DNA of 64,000 nucleotides from Brachymonas denitrificans (lineage in GTDB: Bacteria; Pseudomonadota; Gammaproteobacteria; Burkholderiales; Burkholderiaceae_C): NCBI RefSeq assembly GCF_907163135.1, contig NZ_CAJQUA010000001.1, forward strand, positions 139,001-203,000. The letters are read 5' to 3'. The stretch's first letter is position 1; every line of letters starts with the position of its first letter. Under the pieces are notes generated by a model, which had not been told where the DNA came from, searched no databases, and worked only from the letters and a program-made list of their open reading frames with translations. Shown piece by piece: positions 9,596 through 19,306 of this stretch. The position numbers were made by a program, and so were the translations under genes.

Positions 9596-10159
9596 ATGAG
9601 TCACCCCAACGTTGTTGTTGTCTACCATTCCGGCTACGGCCACACCCAGCGCATGGCGCATGCCGTGGCCGATGGCGCGCAGGCGCGCGTCCTTGCCATC
9701 GATGCCGACGGCAACCTGCCGCCGCCCGCCTGGGAAGAACTGAATCAGGCCGATGCCATCATCTTCGGTGCCCCGACCTATATGGGCGGCCCGAGCTGGC
9801 AGTTCAAGAAGTTTGCCGACGCCACCTCCAAGCAGTGGTTTGCGGGCTTGTGGAAAGACAAGCTGTTCGGCGGCTTCACCAACAGCGCCACCATGAACGG
9901 CGACAAGGGCGAGACCATCGGCTATTTCATGACGCTGGCGGCGCAGCACGGCGGCCTGTGGGTCAGCCTGGGCATCATGCCGTCCAACAGCAAGGCTGCC
10001 GGCCGCAACGATCCCAACTACGTCGGCGGCTATGCCGGTGCGCTGGCCACCACCCCGTCGGATGCGGGCGTGGGCGAAATGGCGCAGGGCGACCTGGACA
10101 CGGCGCGGATGTACGGCGAGCGTGTGCTGGCTGCTGCGGTGCGCTGGAAGCAAGGGTAA
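9596..10159 (+). CDS. WrbA-like flavodoxin / NAD(P)H:quinone oxidoreductase
   Basis: 187 residues. The FMN phosphate loop is VVVYHSGYGHTQRMA at residues 6-20, and GAPTYMGGPSWQFKKF near 58-73 binds the flavin ring, as in WrbA and related flavodoxin-fold quinone reductases, which reduce quinones by two electrons and limit oxidative stress. CAGGAG lies 9 bases before ATG 9596. Shorter than E. coli WrbA (198 aa) and sequence-divergent in the C-terminal half, so I leave the symbol open. Confidence 0.9.
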   Translation: MSHPNVVVVYHSGYGHTQRMAHAVADGAQARVLAIDADGNLPPPAWEELNQADAIIFGAPTYMGGPSWQFKKFADATSKQWFAGLWKDKLFGGFTNSATMNGDKGETIGYFMTLAAQHGGLWVSLGIMPSNSKAAGRNDPNYVGGYAGALATTPSDAGVGEMAQGDLDTARMYGERVLAAAVRWKQG

Positions 10160-10385
10160 CAGCCTCGCACGGAGGTGAGGGCAGTTTCGCCTGCTGCCCA
10201 CTTCCTGCCACTGCTGCGCAGGGCAATGGGCACCCGCAGCAAGCTGTCGAGTCGCCTGAAGATTCCCGCCCCATCCTTGCGGAACGATGCCACCGCTCGC
10301 ACTAGGTGCATTGGGCGACGGCGCAGCGCATGCGGGGTACCATGGCCTTCACCTGTCAGCAAATACTGCGTGCAAGGAGATTCCC

Positions 10386-10613
10386 ATGGACAACTGGCTC
10401 GACTCCCTGATCACCGAAACCCCGCAACAGGGGTTTGAACTCGCCATCACCCTCAGCCGTCGTGGTGTGAAATACACTCAGCCCGACCCCGAGGTGCTGA
10501 AGGAGCTGCGGGCGCATTACGCCAATTCGGCGGAAGGCCTGACGGCGGCATCGCACGTGGTGGCGCTCAACTTCCAGACGGTGGCGGCGGCCAACAATTA
10601 CTGGCGCAAGTGA
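10386..10613 (+). CDS. Small hypothetical protein upstream of dnaE
   Basis: 75 residues, starting MDNWLDSLITETPQQ, with AAGGAG 6 bases before ATG 10386. Composition is that of a soluble, mostly helical protein; no membrane segment or cysteine. It ends 49 bp before dnaE on the same strand. I do not recognise a domain. Real coding is supported by the ribosome site, the codon usage like that of neighbours and the clean start. Confidence 0.72.
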   Translation: MDNWLDSLITETPQQGFELAITLSRRGVKYTQPDPEVLKELRAHYANSAEGLTAASHVVALNFQTVAAANNYWRK

Positions 10614-10662
10614 CATTCGGTACGGGGCGCCCCTGACCGACCCCGGCGGCTAAAATGCCCCG

Positions 10663-13600
10663 ATGTTTGTCCACCTGCGCCTCCATTCCGAATTCTCCGT
10701 TGTTGACGGCACTGTCCGTGTGGACGATGCCGTCGCGGCGGCTGCGAAGGATGGCCAGCCCGCGCTGGCGCTGACCGACCTGAACAATCTGTTCGGCGCT
10801 GTCAAGTTCTACAAGGCAGCGCAGAAGAAGGGCGTGCAGCCGATTCTGGGCGCCGAGGTCATGATCGAGGACCTGGTGCCGTCCGCCAAGGACAGGCCGC
10901 TGCCGCGCATGCTGCTGCTCACGCAGAACACGCAGGGCTATCTCAACCTGTGCGAACTGCTCTCGCGCGGCTGGCGCAGCGTGGGCAACAAGGCGCAGGC
11001 CACGTTGCGCTGGGAATGGGTGCAGGAGCTGGCCGAGGGCCTGATCCTGCTGTCGGGCGCGCAGGCCGGCCCGCTGGGCGCGCCGCTGCTGGCGGGCGAC
11101 GTGGCGCAGGCGCATGCGATTGCCATGCAATGCGTGGCCGCTTTCCCCAACCGTTTCTATCTGGAGCTGCAACGCGCCGGCCGCAGCACCGACGAGCCGC
11201 ACGTGGTGGCCGCCGTGCAACTGGCGCAGCGCATGCAGCTGCCGGTGGTGGCCACGCACCCGGTGCAATACCTCACCGCCGAGGAGTTCGAAGCGCACGA
11301 GGCGCGTGTCTGCATCGCCGAAGGCGAAATCCTCGGCAACCAGCGGCGCAAGCGCCGCTTCACGCACCAGCAGTATTTCTACAGCTCCGAACAGATGCAG
11401 GCGCTGTTTGCCGATATTCCCTCGGCCATTGCCAACACGCTGGAAATCGCCAAGCGCAGCCATCTGACGCTGACGCTTGGAAAACCCCAGCTGCCGCTGT
11501 ATCCGATCCCGGACGGGATGACCACGGAAGAATACTTCCGCCACCTGTCGTTCGAGGGGCTGGAGCAGCGTCTGCAGCACCTGTACCCGGATCCGGCCAA
11601 GCGCGAGGCGGCGCGTCCGCGCTACGTGGAGCGGCTGGAGTTCGAGATCGGCACCATCCTGAAGATGGGCTTTCCCGGCTACTTCCTGATCGTGCAGGAC
11701 TTCATCGTCTGGGCCAAGCAAAATGGCTGCCCGGTGGGGCCGGGCCGTGGCTCCGGTGCCGGCTCGCTGGTGGCCTACGCACTAAAAATCACGGACCTGG
11801 ATCCGCTCGAATACAACCTGCTGTTCGAGCGTTTCCTGAACCCGGAGCGGGTGTCCATGCCCGACTTCGACATCGACTTCTGCCAGACCAACCGCGATCG
11901 CGTGATCGACTACGTGAAGGACAAGTACGGCCGTGACGCCGTGAGCCAGATTGCCACCTTCGGCACCATGGCCGCGCGCGCCGCCATCCGAGACGTGGGC
12001 CGCGTGCTGGACCTGAGCTACACCTTCTGCGACGGCATCAGCAAGCTGATTCCGAACAAGCCCGGCAAGCCGGTCACCATCCAGTATCCGCCGCCGGATC
12101 TGTCGGACGACGACAAGGAAAAATACGCCATTGCCGCTGAGCCGCAACTGGCCGAGCGCATCGAGAACGACGACGAAGTCAAGACCCTGATTGAGCTGGC
12201 GCAGAAGCTCGAAGGCATGACGCGCAATATCGGCATGCACGCGGGCGGCGTGCTGATCGCTCCGGGCAAGCTGACCGATTTCTGCCCGCTGTACCAGCAG
12301 CCTGGCAGCGATTCGGCCGTGAGTCAGTATGACAAGGACGACGTGGAAGCCGTCGGCCTGGTCAAGTTCGACTTTCTGGGGTTGGCCACGCTCACCATCA
12401 TGGAACTGGCGCGCGAGTTCATCCAGAAGCGCCACAAGGGGCGCGAAAACTTCAGCTTCGACGACATTCCGCTGGACGACAAGCCGACCTACCAGCTATT
12501 CCAGGATGGCAAGACCGAAGCCGTGTTCCAGTTTGAAAGCCGCGGCATGCAGGGCATGTTGCGCGACGCGCGTCCGACGCGGCTGGAAGACCTGATCGCG
12601 CTGAACGCGCTGTACCGTCCCGGCCCGATGGACCTGATTCCCAGCTTCGTGGCGCGCAAGCACGGGCGCGAGGAGGTCGAATATCCGCATCCGCTGGTGG
12701 CCGACATGCTAAGCGAGACCTACGGCATCATGGTGTATCAGGAACAGGTGATGCTGACGGCGCAGATCCTCGGCGGCTACACGCTGGGCGGCGCCGACCT
12801 GCTGCGCCGCGCCATGGGCAAGAAGAAGGCCGAGGAGATGGCCGAACACCGCCTGATCTTCCGCAAGGGTGCGGCCGAGAACGGCATCAGCGAGCAGAAG
12901 GCCGACGAGATCTTCGACCTGATGGAGAAGTTCGCAGGCTACGGCTTCAACAAGTCGCACGCCGCCGCCTACTCGCTGCTGGCCTACCAGACCGGCTGGC
13001 TCAAGGTGCATTACACGGCCGAATTCTTCTGCGCCAACATGACCGTGGAAATGGACAACACCGACAAGCTCAAGGTGCTGTTCGAGGATGCGCAGAAGAT
13101 GGGCCTGAGCTTCGAGCTGCCCGACGTCAACCGCAGCAACTACCGCTTCGAGCCGGTGACCGACAAGGTGATCCGCTACGGCCTGGGCGCCATCAAGGGC
13201 ACCGGCGAGAACGCCATTAACGCCATCGTCACGGCGCGCGAGGAGGGCGGTGCCTTCACCAGCCTGTTCGACTTCTGCAACCGGGTGGATCGCACGCGCC
13301 TGAACAAGCGCACGGTGGAGGCGCTGATCAAGGGCGGTGCTTTTGACAACCTGCACCTGAACCGCGCCGCGCTGATCGCCAGCATTGACCTGGCCTTCGA
13401 ATTTGCCGCCACCCAGGCCGCCAACGCCAACCAGGGCGGCCTGTTCGACATGCTGGACGGCCCCGGCAGCAGCACCGATGAGCCGCCGCTGGTGCAGGCC
13501 ACGCCCTGGGGCATCAAGGACCGGCTGGTGCAGGAAAAGACCGCCATCGGCTTTTACCTGTCCGGCCACCTGTTCGACGAGAACGAAACCGAGGTGCGCC

Positions 13601-14208
13601 GCTTTGCGCGCCTGAAGATCGACGACCTGATCGACAGCCGCGATCCGCAACTGCTGGCCGGCATCGTGAGCGACTTCCGCGTCATCAACGGGCGCAGCGG
13701 CAAGCTGGCGCTGTTCAAGCTGGATGACAAGTCGGGCGTGATCGAGGCCAGTGCGGACGAGGGCATCTGGGCGGGGCAGCCGGGTTTGCTCAAGGACGAT
13801 GCGCTGGTGATTCTGCAGGCGGTGCCTCGCTTCGACCGTTTCAGTGGCGGGATGCGGCTGAATGTGCAGCAGGTCTGGGATCTGCCGGCGGCGCGCTGCC
13901 GCTTTGGCAAGTATCTGCTGGCGCAGGTGGCGTTGAATGGCAGTGGCGATGGGCCGCAACTGCAGGCCGTGCTGCAGCAGCATCCGCCCAAGCGGCAGGT
14001 GCTGGATGACGGGGATGAGATCAGTCGCGGGTTGCCGGTGCGATTGCAGTTGAGCGTGAGCGGGGCGGAAGACATGCAGCCTGACGAGCGATTGCAGGGG
14101 CAACTGAAGCTGGGGGAAGCCTCGCGTTTCTATCCGAGCGATGCGGCGCTCTCCGCCTGGACGGCATTGTTCCCGGAAGGGAAGGTGCAGGTGGTCTACG
14201 AAGCGTAA
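10663..14208 (+). CDS. dnaE: DNA polymerase III alpha subunit
   Basis: 1181 residues, normal length for the replicative alpha subunit. The PHP domain opens with VHLRLHSEFSVVDGTVRV. The palm shows GPGRGSGAGSLVAYALK and the catalytic aspartates in PDFDIDFCQTNR near residue 400. A clamp-binding motif QGGLF starts at Gln924, and an OB-fold region follows (RVINGRSGKLALFKLDDKSG). It carries out leading- and lagging-strand synthesis within the holoenzyme. The C-terminus is conserved down to VQVVYEA. Confidence 0.98.
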   Translation: MFVHLRLHSEFSVVDGTVRVDDAVAAAAKDGQPALALTDLNNLFGAVKFYKAAQKKGVQPILGAEVMIEDLVPSAKDRPLPRMLLLTQNTQGYLNLCELLSRGWRSVGNKAQATLRWEWVQELAEGLILLSGAQAGPLGAPLLAGDVAQAHAIAMQCVAAFPNRFYLELQRAGRSTDEPHVVAAVQLAQRMQLPVVATHPVQYLTAEEFEAHEARVCIAEGEILGNQRRKRRFTHQQYFYSSEQMQALFADIPSAIANTLEIAKRSHLTLTLGKPQLPLYPIPDGMTTEEYFRHLSFEGLEQRLQHLYPDPAKREAARPRYVERLEFEIGTILKMGFPGYFLIVQDFIVWAKQNGCPVGPGRGSGAGSLVAYALKITDLDPLEYNLLFERFLNPERVSMPDFDIDFCQTNRDRVIDYVKDKYGRDAVSQIATFGTMAARAAIRDVGRVLDLSYTFCDGISKLIPNKPGKPVTIQYPPPDLSDDDKEKYAIAAEPQLAERIENDDEVKTLIELAQKLEGMTRNIGMHAGGVLIAPGKLTDFCPLYQQPGSDSAVSQYDKDDVEAVGLVKFDFLGLATLTIMELAREFIQKRHKGRENFSFDDIPLDDKPTYQLFQDGKTEAVFQFESRGMQGMLRDARPTRLEDLIALNALYRPGPMDLIPSFVARKHGREEVEYPHPLVADMLSETYGIMVYQEQVMLTAQILGGYTLGGADLLRRAMGKKKAEEMAEHRLIFRKGAAENGISEQKADEIFDLMEKFAGYGFNKSHAAAYSLLAYQTGWLKVHYTAEFFCANMTVEMDNTDKLKVLFEDAQKMGLSFELPDVNRSNYRFEPVTDKVIRYGLGAIKGTGENAINAIVTAREEGGAFTSLFDFCNRVDRTRLNKRTVEALIKGGAFDNLHLNRAALIASIDLAFEFAATQAANANQGGLFDMLDGPGSSTDEPPLVQATPWGIKDRLVQEKTAIGFYLSGHLFDENETEVRRFARLKIDDLIDSRDPQLLAGIVSDFRVINGRSGKLALFKLDDKSGVIEASADEGIWAGQPGLLKDDALVILQAVPRFDRFSGGMRLNVQQVWDLPAARCRFGKYLLAQVALNGSGDGPQLQAVLQQHPPKRQVLDDGDEISRGLPVRLQLSVSGAEDMQPDERLQGQLKLGEASRFYPSDAALSAWTALFPEGKVQVVYEA

Positions 14209-14253
14209 AACGCCCCGGGGCAGGACGCCGCAGGCGAGCTGGTCGAGTGCCGA

Positions 14254-14274
14254 TAGCCGACAGCCGACAGCCGG
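14254..14274. repeat. Three heptamer direct repeats
   Basis: TAGCCGA, CAGCCGA, CAGCCGG in tandem, in the 68-bp gap between the ends of dnaE and the convergent permease gene. No terminator-like hairpin is obvious in this gap. Confidence 0.5.
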
Positions 14275-14276
14275 CT

Positions 14277-15488
14277 TCAGCCCATCTGCCCGATAGTCCG
14301 GCGCAAACGGGCGCTCGCCACCCAGAAGAACACCGAGCCGGTCACCGCAATCGCCAGCAGCGTGGGCCACATCGTGGCCAGCCCGGCGCCGCGGAACAGC
14401 ACCCCTTGCGCAAACGCCACGAAGTGGATGGTGGGCGCCAGAGACATCACGTAGCGCACCAGTTCCGGCATGCTTTCGGTCGGCGTGATGGCGCCGGAAA
14501 GCACGATCAGCGGCAGCAGCACCAGAATCACCAGCAGGCCGAACTGCGGCATGCTGCGCGCGATGGTGCCCAGGAAAATGCCGAGCGAGGTGGTGGAAAA
14601 CAGGTACAGCAGGGTGCCCGCCGCAAACAGCAGAATCGAGCCGCTCACATGCACCCCCAGCACGCCGCGCACCATCACCAGCAGCGCAAACAGACCGCCG
14701 CAGAGCACCACTACGCTCATGCTCCACACCTTGCTGAGCATGATTTCCAGCGGCGTCACCGGCATCACCAGCAGGTGCTCGATGGTGCCGTGTTCGCGCT
14801 CGCGAATCAGGGCGGCACCGGCCAGCACGATGGACAGCACCGTCAGGTTGTTGATGATGCTGGTAATGCCGCCAAACCACGAGGCATACAGGTTCGGGTT
14901 GAACTTGACGTGGGTGACGAGGCGCGCCGGCAGTGGCAGGTCATTGCTGCGGTGGCCGCTCATCCAGGCCAGCACCTCCGAGGCCAGGATGTTCTCGATG
15001 TAGGTCGAACCCACCAGCGCCTGGCTCTGGCGCGTGGCATCCACGTTGAGCTGGATGGACGGACTGCGGCCATTGACCACGTCGCGCTGGAAGTTCGGGG
15101 GAATGTTCAGCACGAAGGTGTCCAGCCCCATGTCCATGCCGCGGTCGATGTCGGCACGGCTGATCAGGCGCGGTGGCGAGAAGTAGGGCGGCTGCAGGGC
15201 GTCGATCAGGCGCTGCGAGAGCGCGGACTGGTCTTCGTCCACCACCGCGATGGCCGCGTTGCTCAGGCTGTCCGGCTTGGCACGGGCATCGGCCAGCACC
15301 GCTCCCGTGAACATGAACACGATCACGAACAGCAGGGCGTAGTCGCGCAGCAGGCTGTAGAACTCCTTGATGCCGAGAAAGTACACGTTCCTGAGGCCCT
15401 CGCCCACGCCGTGGCGGCCGGCGGTCCGGGGCTGGCCTGAAGACGCAGCGGGTGGCGTGGGGGCAGGAGCGGAATTCGGGCGGGGCAT
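14277..15488 (-). CDS. yhhJ: ABC-2 type permease, YhhJ-like
   Basis: 403 residues from ATG 15488. One N-terminal membrane helix (YALLFVIVFMFTGAVLAD), a large periplasmic loop (about residues 70-210), then five C-terminal helices, the usual ABC2-membrane layout. The sequence REREHGTIEHLLVMP is the family signature. The start follows the upstream rbbA stop by 2 bp with AGGAGG overlapping it, so the two are translationally coupled. Partner of the RbbA-like protein and the HlyD-type adaptor in a tripartite exporter. Confidence 0.92.
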   Translation of the reverse strand: MPRPNSAPAPTPPAASSGQPRTAGRHGVGEGLRNVYFLGIKEFYSLLRDYALLFVIVFMFTGAVLADARAKPDSLSNAAIAVVDEDQSALSQRLIDALQPPYFSPPRLISRADIDRGMDMGLDTFVLNIPPNFQRDVVNGRSPSIQLNVDATRQSQALVGSTYIENILASEVLAWMSGHRSNDLPLPARLVTHVKFNPNLYASWFGGITSIINNLTVLSIVLAGAALIREREHGTIEHLLVMPVTPLEIMLSKVWSMSVVVLCGGLFALLVMVRGVLGVHVSGSILLFAAGTLLYLFSTTSLGIFLGTIARSMPQFGLLVILVLLPLIVLSGAITPTESMPELVRYVMSLAPTIHFVAFAQGVLFRGAGLATMWPTLLAIAVTGSVFFWVASARLRRTIGQMG

Positions 15489-15490
15489 GG

Positions 15491-18271
15491 TCAGGCCTCC
15501 TGTTTCTTCAGCAGCAGCCACGACAGCAGCGTGAGCACCGGCACGGCCAGCAGCAGGGGCCAGAAGGCGCCGAGCAGGTCACCGAAGTCCAGCGCCTTGG
15601 CAAAGGTGCCGCGGCTGATGGTGAGATAGTGCGTCGTGGGGTATACGCTGCCGATCAGCTTGCCCAGGCCGTGCAGTGACGAAACTGGGTCGATCACGCC
15701 GGAGTACTGGATGGCCGGAATCATGGTGGCAATGGCAGTGCCGGCAATGGCCGCGACCTGGCTGCGCGTGAGCGTGGAGGCCAGCAGGCCGAGGCTGGTG
15801 GTGGCCATCACGTAGATCACGGTGCCGGCCAGATAGGCCAGTAGGCCGCCCTTGAACGGGATGCGGAACTGCACCAGCGCCTGCAGGAACAGCAGCACGA
15901 AGCTCATCAGCGCCAGACCGATGTAGGGCAGCTGCTTGCCGAGCAGGAATTCCAGCTTGGTGACCGGCGTGGTGTACATGTTGATGATGGAGCCCAGTTC
16001 CTTTTCGCGCACCACCCCGAGGGCCATCAGCATGGCCGGGATGAAGATCAGCAGCATCGGAATGACGGCTGGAACCATCGCGACCATGCTCTTGAGGTCG
16101 GGGTTGTAGCGGTAGCGCACCGCCACGTTGGCCGGCAGGGCCAGCGTGTGGCCGCTGAACTGCTGCATCCACTGCGACAGCGTATGCAGGTGCATGCCGG
16201 TGGCGTAGCCGCGGATGGTTTCGCCGCGCAGCGGCATGGCGCCGTCGACCCAGGCGCCGATTTCGGGCCGGGCGCCGCGCATCAGGTCCCGCCCGAAGCC
16301 GGGCGGAATCTCGATCGCCAGCGCCAGTTCACCCGACTGCATGCGCGCATCGAGCTCCTGCGGGCTGCTGATGGGCGGGCGCTCGTTGAAATAGCGCGAG
16401 CCCGCCAGCTGCAGCGTGTAATCCTGGCTCAGGCGGCTCTGGTCCTGGTCGTAGACCGCGTAATTGAGGTGCTCCACGTCCATGGTGATGCCGTAGCCCA
16501 TCACCAGCATCAGCAGCACGCTGCCCAGCAGGGCCATGGCGAGCCGGATCGGGTCGCGCCGCAGTTCCAGCATTTCGCGGAAGCTGTAGCTCAGCAGGCG
16601 CTGCAGGCTGAAGCGTGGCGGTCTGGCCGGAGGGGCCGGTGCTGCAGCAGACGGCTGCGTGGGAGGCGCCTCGGGAGCCGGCGCGGCCGGTGCGGATGCG
16701 GGTGCCCCGGCCTGTTCCTGCTCCGCAATCGCATCTTCCAGATAGCCGATGAAGGCTTCTTCCAGCGTGGCGGCACCGCGGGCGCGGGTGAGCGCTTCGG
16801 GGGTGTCGCTGGCGAGGATGCGGCCCGCATGCATCAACGACATGCGGTCGCAACGCTGGGCCTCGTTCATGAAGTGGGTGGAGATGAAAATGGTGACGCC
16901 ATCGCGGCGCGACAGGTCGACCATCAGGGCCCAGAACGCATCCCGCGCCACCGGGTCCACGCCCGAGGTCGGCTCGTCCAGAATCAGCACGTCCGGGTGG
17001 TGCAGTACCGCCACTGCCAGCTGCAGCCGCTGACGGATGCCCAGCGGCAGCCGGTCCGGCTGCTGGTCCAGCACTTCGGTCAGCGCGAAACGGCGGGCCA
17101 GTTCGTCAATCCGTGCCGGCACCGTGTCGGCAGGGAGGTGGAACAGGCGCGCATGCAATTGCAGGTTCTGCCGCACCGACAGCTCGGTGTAGAGCGAAAA
17201 CGCCTGCGACATGTAGCCGACGCGGCGGCGCGTGGCCATATTGCTGGCATCCATGCGCTGGCCCAGCAGCAGGGCCTCGCCGGCGCTGGGTTCGAGCAGG
17301 CCGGTCAGCATTTTCATGGTGGTGGACTTGCCGCAGCCATTGCTGCCCAGGAAGCCGAAGATTTCGCCGCGCCCCACCTGCAAGGTCACATCGTCCACCG
17401 CCACGAAATCGCCGAACTGCATGCGCAGCCCGCGGGCGTCGATCACCACCTCCTGTTCGCCCTGCGGCAGCGGCGGAATCACCAGCGCCTGATGGCCCTG
17501 CAGCCGCTCGGGCGGCAACAGCCGCAGGAAGGCCTGCTCCAGATCCTGGCTGCCGGTGCGCTGCAGCAGCTCCTGCGGTGTGCCTGTGGCGAGAATCCGG
17601 CCGGCATCCATGGCCACCAGCCAGTCGTATTGCTCGGCCTCTTCCATGTAGGCCGTGGCGACGATGACGCTCATCTGCGGACGCTCGCTGCGAATGCGCG
17701 CGATCAGCTCCCAGAACTGGCGACGCGAGAGCGGGTCGACGCCGGTGGTCGGCTCGTCCAGGATCAGCAGGTCGGGGTCGTGAATCAGCGCGCAACACAG
17801 GCCCAGCTTCTGCTTCATGCCGCCAGACAGCTTCTGCGCCGGCCGGCCGGCAAAAGCGGACATGCCGGTGCTGGCGAGCAGGGCAGCGGTGCGCTGTTTG
17901 CGCTCGCCGGCACTCAGGCCGAACAGGCGGCCGAAAAAGTCGATGTTCTCGAACACCGACAGCGTCGGATACAGGTTGCGCCCCAGGCCCTGCGGCATGT
18001 AGGCAATGCGGCTGCAGCTGACGCGCCGGTGTTCGGCCTCGGCCATGTCCCCGTCCAGTACCATGACCTGGCCCTGCTGGATCTTGCGCGCCCCCGCAAC
18101 CAGCCCGAGCAGGGTGGACTTGCCCACGCCATCGGGACCGATCAGGCCGACCATGCAGCCAGCGGGAATGTCCAGGTCGATGCCGTTGTTGGCCAGCGTG
18201 CTGCCGTAGCGGTGGGTCAGCTGGCGCAGGCGCGCGACCACTGCAGGGGGATGTGCCTGGAGTGCTGTCAT
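15491..18271 (-). CDS. rbbA: RbbA/YhiH-like ABC transporter: two ATPases fused to a permease
   Basis: 926 residues. First ATPase at about 10-240 (Walker [10 protein letters not shown], signature LSGGMKQK, Walker [11 protein letters not shown]). Second ATPase at about 275-500 (Walker [10 protein letters not shown], Walker [11 protein letters not shown]) whose signature reads LPLGIRQR instead of LSGGQ, so the two sites are unequal. An Ala/Pro-rich linker follows, then an ABC2 permease domain (about 570-926, signature [15 protein letters not shown]). E. coli RbbA was reported as a ribosome-associated ATPase, but gene context here (adaptor, second permease, outer-membrane factor) favours export. 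The substrate is unknown. Confidence 0.93.
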   Translation of the reverse strand: MTALQAHPPAVVARLRQLTHRYGSTLANNGIDLDIPAGCMVGLIGPDGVGKSTLLGLVAGARKIQQGQVMVLDGDMAEAEHRRVSCSRIAYMPQGLGRNLYPTLSVFENIDFFGRLFGLSAGERKQRTAALLASTGMSAFAGRPAQKLSGGMKQKLGLCCALIHDPDLLILDEPTTGVDPLSRRQFWELIARIRSERPQMSVIVATAYMEEAEQYDWLVAMDAGRILATGTPQELLQRTGSQDLEQAFLRLLPPERLQGHQALVIPPLPQGEQEVVIDARGLRMQFGDFVAVDDVTLQVGRGEIFGFLGSNGCGKSTTMKMLTGLLEPSAGEALLLGQRMDASNMATRRRVGYMSQAFSLYTELSVRQNLQLHARLFHLPADTVPARIDELARRFALTEVLDQQPDRLPLGIRQRLQLAVAVLHHPDVLILDEPTSGVDPVARDAFWALMVDLSRRDGVTIFISTHFMNEAQRCDRMSLMHAGRILASDTPEALTRARGAATLEEAFIGYLEDAIAEQEQAGAPASAPAAPAPEAPPTQPSAAAPAPPARPPRFSLQRLLSYSFREMLELRRDPIRLAMALLGSVLLMLVMGYGITMDVEHLNYAVYDQDQSRLSQDYTLQLAGSRYFNERPPISSPQELDARMQSGELALAIEIPPGFGRDLMRGARPEIGAWVDGAMPLRGETIRGYATGMHLHTLSQWMQQFSGHTLALPANVAVRYRYNPDLKSMVAMVPAVIPMLLIFIPAMLMALGVVREKELGSIINMYTTPVTKLEFLLGKQLPYIGLALMSFVLLFLQALVQFRIPFKGGLLAYLAGTVIYVMATTSLGLLASTLTRSQVAAIAGTAIATMIPAIQYSGVIDPVSSLHGLGKLIGSVYPTTHYLTISRGTFAKALDFGDLLGAFWPLLLAVPVLTLLSWLLLKKQEA

Positions 18272-18286
18272 GCCCTCGGTTCCGCC

Positions 18287-19306
18287 TTAGTGGCTGGCAG
18301 CCGCCTGGGCGGCCGTGGCGGGCGGCAGCTTCACCTGCAGCTGTTGCGGCCACTCATGTTGCGCGCTCAGGCGCACATGGGCCACGCCGGGCAAGCCGGA
18401 CTTGACGCTCTGCTGGTAGTTCTGCAGCAAGGCCGGATCGATGCGCGCCTTGACGCGGAACATCAGCTTCTGGCGCTCGTTGTGCGTTTCCACCGATTTG
18501 GGAGTGAACTGCGCCACGCTGGCCACATAGCTGATCCGGGCCGGAATCACGAACTGCGGAGCGGCATCGAGCACGATGCGCACTTCGCTGCCCAGGCCGA
18601 CCTGCCCCGCGAGTTGCTCGGGCAGGAAAAAGCCCATGTAGACATCGTTGAGGTCGAGCATGCTGAGCACCTTGCCGCCGGCGCCCACCACTTCGCCCGG
18701 CTGCACCACCCGGTACTGGATGCGGCCGTCGCGCGGCGCGCGCAGTTCGGTGTCATTGAGTTCGCTCTGCAGCCGCACGACGCCGGCTTCGGAGGCGGCG
18801 ATGCCGGCCTGCGCCTGCTTCACCTGCGAGCGTGCGACGGTCAAAGCCGCGTCCATGCTGTTCACGCGGGTGCGGTCCTCGTCGACCTGCTGCTGCGAGA
18901 TGGCGCGATCGGCCAGCAGCGACTGCGTGCGCTCCAGCGTTTTGCGCGCCATCGCGCGTTCGCTTTCACGCTGTCGCACCACGGCCTGGGCCGTGACCAG
19001 ATCGGCACGCGCCTTGTGCAGCTGGGCCTGGGCCTGATCCAGTTGCGCCTGCATGGCGCTGGCATCGATATGGGCCACCACCTGCTCGCTCTTGACCAAA
19101 TCGCCCTCGTTCACCAGGATGTCCTTGACGCGCCCCGGCATCTTCGCCGAGATGTCCACCTCGGTGGCCTCGATGCGCCCGTTGCCGGAGGCAAAGCCCT
19201 CGGTTTCCTTGCCGGCCTGCTGTTGCTGCCAGTACCACCAGCCGCCTCCGGCCAGCAGCGCCACGACGGCGGAGGCGATCGACCATTGCTTGATTCTCGG
19301 GCTCAT
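18287..19306 (-). CDS. yhiI: HlyD-family periplasmic adaptor, YhiI-like
   Basis: 339 residues. An N-terminal signal anchor (SIASAVVALLAGGGWWYW) is followed by a biotinyl-lipoyl half-motif (EVDISAKMPGRVKDI), a long coiled-coil hairpin (about 75-190, rich in Gln/Ala/Arg) and the second lipoyl half and beta-barrel (APRDGRIQYRVVQPGEVVG). It bridges the inner-membrane ABC proteins to the outer-membrane factor. Its ATG overlaps the stop of the outer-membrane gene by ATGA, which shows a single operon. Confidence 0.92.
   Translation of the reverse strand: MSPRIKQWSIASAVVALLAGGGWWYWQQQQAGKETEGFASGNGRIEATEVDISAKMPGRVKDILVNEGDLVKSEQVVAHIDASAMQAQLDQAQAQLHKARADLVTAQAVVRQRESERAMARKTLERTQSLLADRAISQQQVDEDRTRVNSMDAALTVARSQVKQAQAGIAASEAGVVRLQSELNDTELRAPRDGRIQYRVVQPGEVVGAGGKVLSMLDLNDVYMGFFLPEQLAGQVGLGSEVRIVLDAAPQFVIPARISYVASVAQFTPKSVETHNERQKLMFRVKARIDPALLQNYQQSVKSGLPGVAHVRLSAQHEWPQQLQVKLPPATAAQAAASH

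Noticed and set aside
12709-14880. 723-codon open frame on the minus strand
   Set aside because: Antisense to dnaE and the permease gene; His/Arg/Ala-rich product with no motifs, an effect of high GC.
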